NCBI GenBank assembly: GCA_014529385.2
Contig: CM043944.1
Span: 57,297,268-57,361,267 of the forward strand
Direction of reading: 5' to 3'
Source: Adiantum capillus-veneris
Taxonomy: Eukaryota > Streptophyta > Polypodiopsida > Polypodiales > Pteridaceae
DNA length: 64,000 bases
Positions 63,736 to 64,000 of the stretch are shown in pieces. The position numbers were made by a program, and so were the translations under genes. Below the pieces are notes generated by a model. The model searched no databases and was not told the origin of the DNA. It saw only the letters and a list, made by a program, of their open reading frames with translations. Position 1 is the stretch's first letter. Each line of letters starts with the position of its first letter.

Positions 63736-64000
63736 GTTGTAGAACCTTTGCATTCGAACTGACCTAGGTAGTTTTAAAGCATGCGAAGCAACTCTTATTA
63801 ATAATACTAATATTATCAATAAGTAACCTTGCATGAATAAAGTCGTGGGTTATTAATCCAGAACTGTTGTCACAAGATGGGCACCATGTGCCAATAGAAA
63901 AGAACAGACTGCACAGACCTTTAGCACTTCAATAACAACTGAACTGAAAGAGAGAGACGACACGCGACACGGAGTGGCGAAATTCCACCCCAGAGAGTAT

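Overview
The window is nuclear DNA of a land plant. It is dominated by one host gene: a CELLULOSE SYNTHASE INTERACTIVE (CSI1/CSI3-type, armadillo repeats plus C2) gene on the + strand, running from about 4.68 kb to at least 59.62 kb. I can join five coding exons in phase (4702-4772, 26852-29930, 30010-32554, 58949-59409, 59503-59619). They give about 2,091 codons with no stop or frameshift; only the last part of the C2 domain is missing. Two introns are tiny (79 and 93 bp) and two are giant (22,079 and 26,394 bp). A plant with a large, repeat-rich genome is implied. The non-LTR families look unlike the usual flowering-plant L1, so a fern or other seed-free plant is my guess, but nothing here proves it.

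Almost everything else is transposable-element DNA, mostly inside the two giant introns. Intron 1 (4.8-26.9 kb) holds, in order: a plant-L1-type LINE relic (-), a 5'-truncated LINE of 'family B' (+), a deleted gypsy-like element with a complete 3' LTR (+), an L1-type ORF1 relic (-) split by a gag-only LTR element with two LTRs ('H', 12482-16784), a second gag-only coding region with a hydrophobic C-terminus ('M', -), and a Ty3/gypsy chromovirus pol (-) with a solo LTR nested in it.

The second giant intron (32.6-58.9 kb) is a stack of related non-LTR retrotransposons, 'family A' and 'family B', joined to one another at (CT)n/(GA)n dinucleotide runs. Into these have jumped a young gypsy-like element with near-identical LTRs and an intact gag (45303-51095, TSD CCTCC) and an unrelated 1.5-kb solo LTR (40855-42363, TSD GCAAG). 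A chromovirus 3' end lies at the right edge of the window.

The most interesting observations are: (1) consistent placement of LINE families A and B in (CT)n microsatellites; (2) a canonical PCNA-interacting (PIP-box) motif at the C-terminus of all four family B copies that reach that far; (3) a two-tier 3' stem-loop shared by families A and B; (4) a stem-loop in the transcribed part of the gypsy LTRs that keeps pairing while its sequence changes, next to a cluster of GCGTTTT and TTTTCAGCC motifs; (5) two gag-only elements whose single protein ends in a hydrophobic region closing with PFDP. No tRNA, rRNA, CRISPR or bacterial-type feature was seen.
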